Shown: positions 38,903 to 39,623 of the stretch, piece by piece
How the letters are laid out: each line of letters opens with the position of its first letter
Position numbering within the stretch: the first letter of the stretch is position 1
DNA from: an uncultured Prevotella sp.
GTDB taxonomy: Bacteria > Bacteroidota > Bacteroidia > Bacteroidales > Bacteroidaceae
Direction of reading: 5' to 3'
Assembly: GCA_944321645.1 (NCBI GenBank)
Contig: CALUMB010000016.1
Location: 1-39,623 of the forward strand
DNA length: 39,623 nt
Translations under genes and position numbers: made by a program
Notes under the pieces: model-generated
What the model saw: the letters and a program-made list of their open reading frames with translations, nothing else
Told to the model about the DNA's origin: nothing
The model's database searches: none

Positions 38903-39623
38903 AATAGGGAATGCAAATAATCACATCCCGGGGCATCTATCGTTGCATTGTCTTGACGGTACATGAAATTTGCGAGATTTCGAAAGTCAAGCGCAAGCGT
39001 CGATAAACGCCTTTCACATTTTATTCCCAGTGACCCACCCTGCCGCTATTGGCCTTGTGGAACCATTAGCGAAAATATTCCGCCTCTGGTGCAAAGACCT
39101 GAAGCTCGGCGTGAGCATTGCCATAATCACGCACCATAAGTAGGTTTTGATGCCTCTACGGTGTTAATTGATGACGACTCCTGAAAATTCGGTGTAAAAT
39201 TAAGCAAAAAGGCGGGAAATAGCAAATAAAAGTGCAAATATTTTTTTGCAGTGGCTAATTCAAGCTTGATCGGCTGTTTGGTTCTGAAAGAAATGCTCTG
39301 GTTCCAAATAGGAAGTTTGTCAATTTGTCAGACATAATCAAGGATGGCATCTTTCAATTTGGTCGTATTTCAGCTTGAAATGGTATATTAGCACTGGAGA
39401 GTCAACTATACTTAATAAACTCTTCATGACATAGCTTCTAATTTACTGTGCCGTGCAGTTTCCGCAACCTTGCCCAATAAGTAGGTAGCTTCTCTTCATG
39501 GAAATTTGACGTGATATGCTCAAGGTAATTGTAGATGTCAAGCCTATTATAGTCAAAAAGAAATGGTTTGCGAATTGCACAAACGGAACTTGAGAGTTAG
39601 AAGTGCCTCCAACTCTTCTCTAT
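38903..39623. other. AT-rich end of the window, no intact gene
   Basis: About 720 bases upstream of the antiterminator hold no frame that I can support as an intact gene. Composition is clearly more AT-rich than the left of the window. A run of T/A near 39233-39248 and several CAAATA motifs could carry the operon promoter, but none gives a full match to the Bacteroidetes consensus. A weak protein-like stretch lies on the minus strand at 39438-39596. Confidence 0.5.
39438..39596 (-). pseudogene. Possible C-terminal gene remnant at the window edge
   Basis: Read on the minus strand, 52 codons between two stops give a protein-like sequence (AIRKPFLFDYNRLDIYNYL, then LPTYWARLRKLHGTVN and a TAG). 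No start codon context or family is recognised, and an in-frame TAA interrupts it at 39597-39599. It may be the degraded end of a gene whose body lies beyond the window, or chance. Confidence 0.2.

Noticed and set aside
38689-38964. A 91-codon minus-strand frame overlapping the antiterminator upstream region
   Set aside because: It overlaps the longer frame of the antiterminator in another phase, with Cys/Ser-rich sequence and no family.
1-39623. Integrative element inserted at tRNA-Leu
   Set aside because: No integrase is present and I saw no second copy of the tRNA 3' end elsewhere in the window.

Overview
The window looks like a Bacteroidales chromosome, most likely Prevotellaceae or a close relative. 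Two matches to the Bacteroidetes sigma-A promoter (TTTG-N19-TAnnTTTG) are visible, Shine-Dalgarno sequences are generally absent, and the families present (DUF4836, NigD-like, UpxY-type NusG paralogue, PASTA-rluD-ddl-acyltransferase synteny) are typical of that order. No 16S or marker search was possible, so the genus is an inference.

Left part (1-6.4 kb): the 3' part of a tRNA-Leu(UAA) with an intrinsic terminator is followed by a plus-strand housekeeping operon: a membrane-anchored PASTA protein, an RluD-type pseudouridine synthase, D-Ala-D-Ala ligase, an acyltransferase and a NigD-like lipoprotein. A threonine aldolase gene converges on it from the minus strand, and the two end genes overlap by 9 bp. 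A gene-free spacer of about 520 bp with a perfect 16-bp inverted repeat follows.

Middle (6.9-13 kb, all minus strand): a small FtsX-like ABC exporter (permease plus ATPase), a DUF4836 lipoprotein, a membrane protein with an extracytoplasmic C-terminal domain, and a secreted two-repeat protein with a BACON-like end. An intergenic spacer carries nested CAAAACGG-type inverted repeats.

Right part (13.3-38.7 kb, all minus strand) is the striking region. Fifteen co-directional genes appear to form one very long transcription unit headed by a UpxY/NusG-type antiterminator. Reading in the direction of transcription: antiterminator; single-TM protein with YPDG-type repeats; DUF1294 membrane protein; SrfB-like actin/Hsp70-fold ATPase; SrfC-like large GTPase; TM-anchored subtilisin (S8) protease; four-TM protein; second P-loop GTPase with N-terminal helical repeats; bitopic 854-aa protein; three small secreted or anchored proteins; TM-anchored trypsin-like protease; and a YbjN-like and Sel1-repeat secreted set. 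The two proteases belong to unrelated catalytic clans. They nevertheless share a similar N-terminal domain and the same architecture: cytosolic domain, low-complexity linker, one TM, periplasmic protease.

My reading, which is inference, is that this is an envelope-spanning NTPase-protease machine. Cytosolic nucleotide-driven proteins (SrfB, SrfC, repeat-GTPase) would communicate through bitopic proteins with two periplasmic proteases and a set of Sel1/YbjN-like periplasmic partners. Three copies of a MITE-like repeat (A, B, C) with imperfect terminal inverted repeats sit exactly at module junctions. The last 0.7 kb is AT-rich, and I could not assign an intact gene to it.
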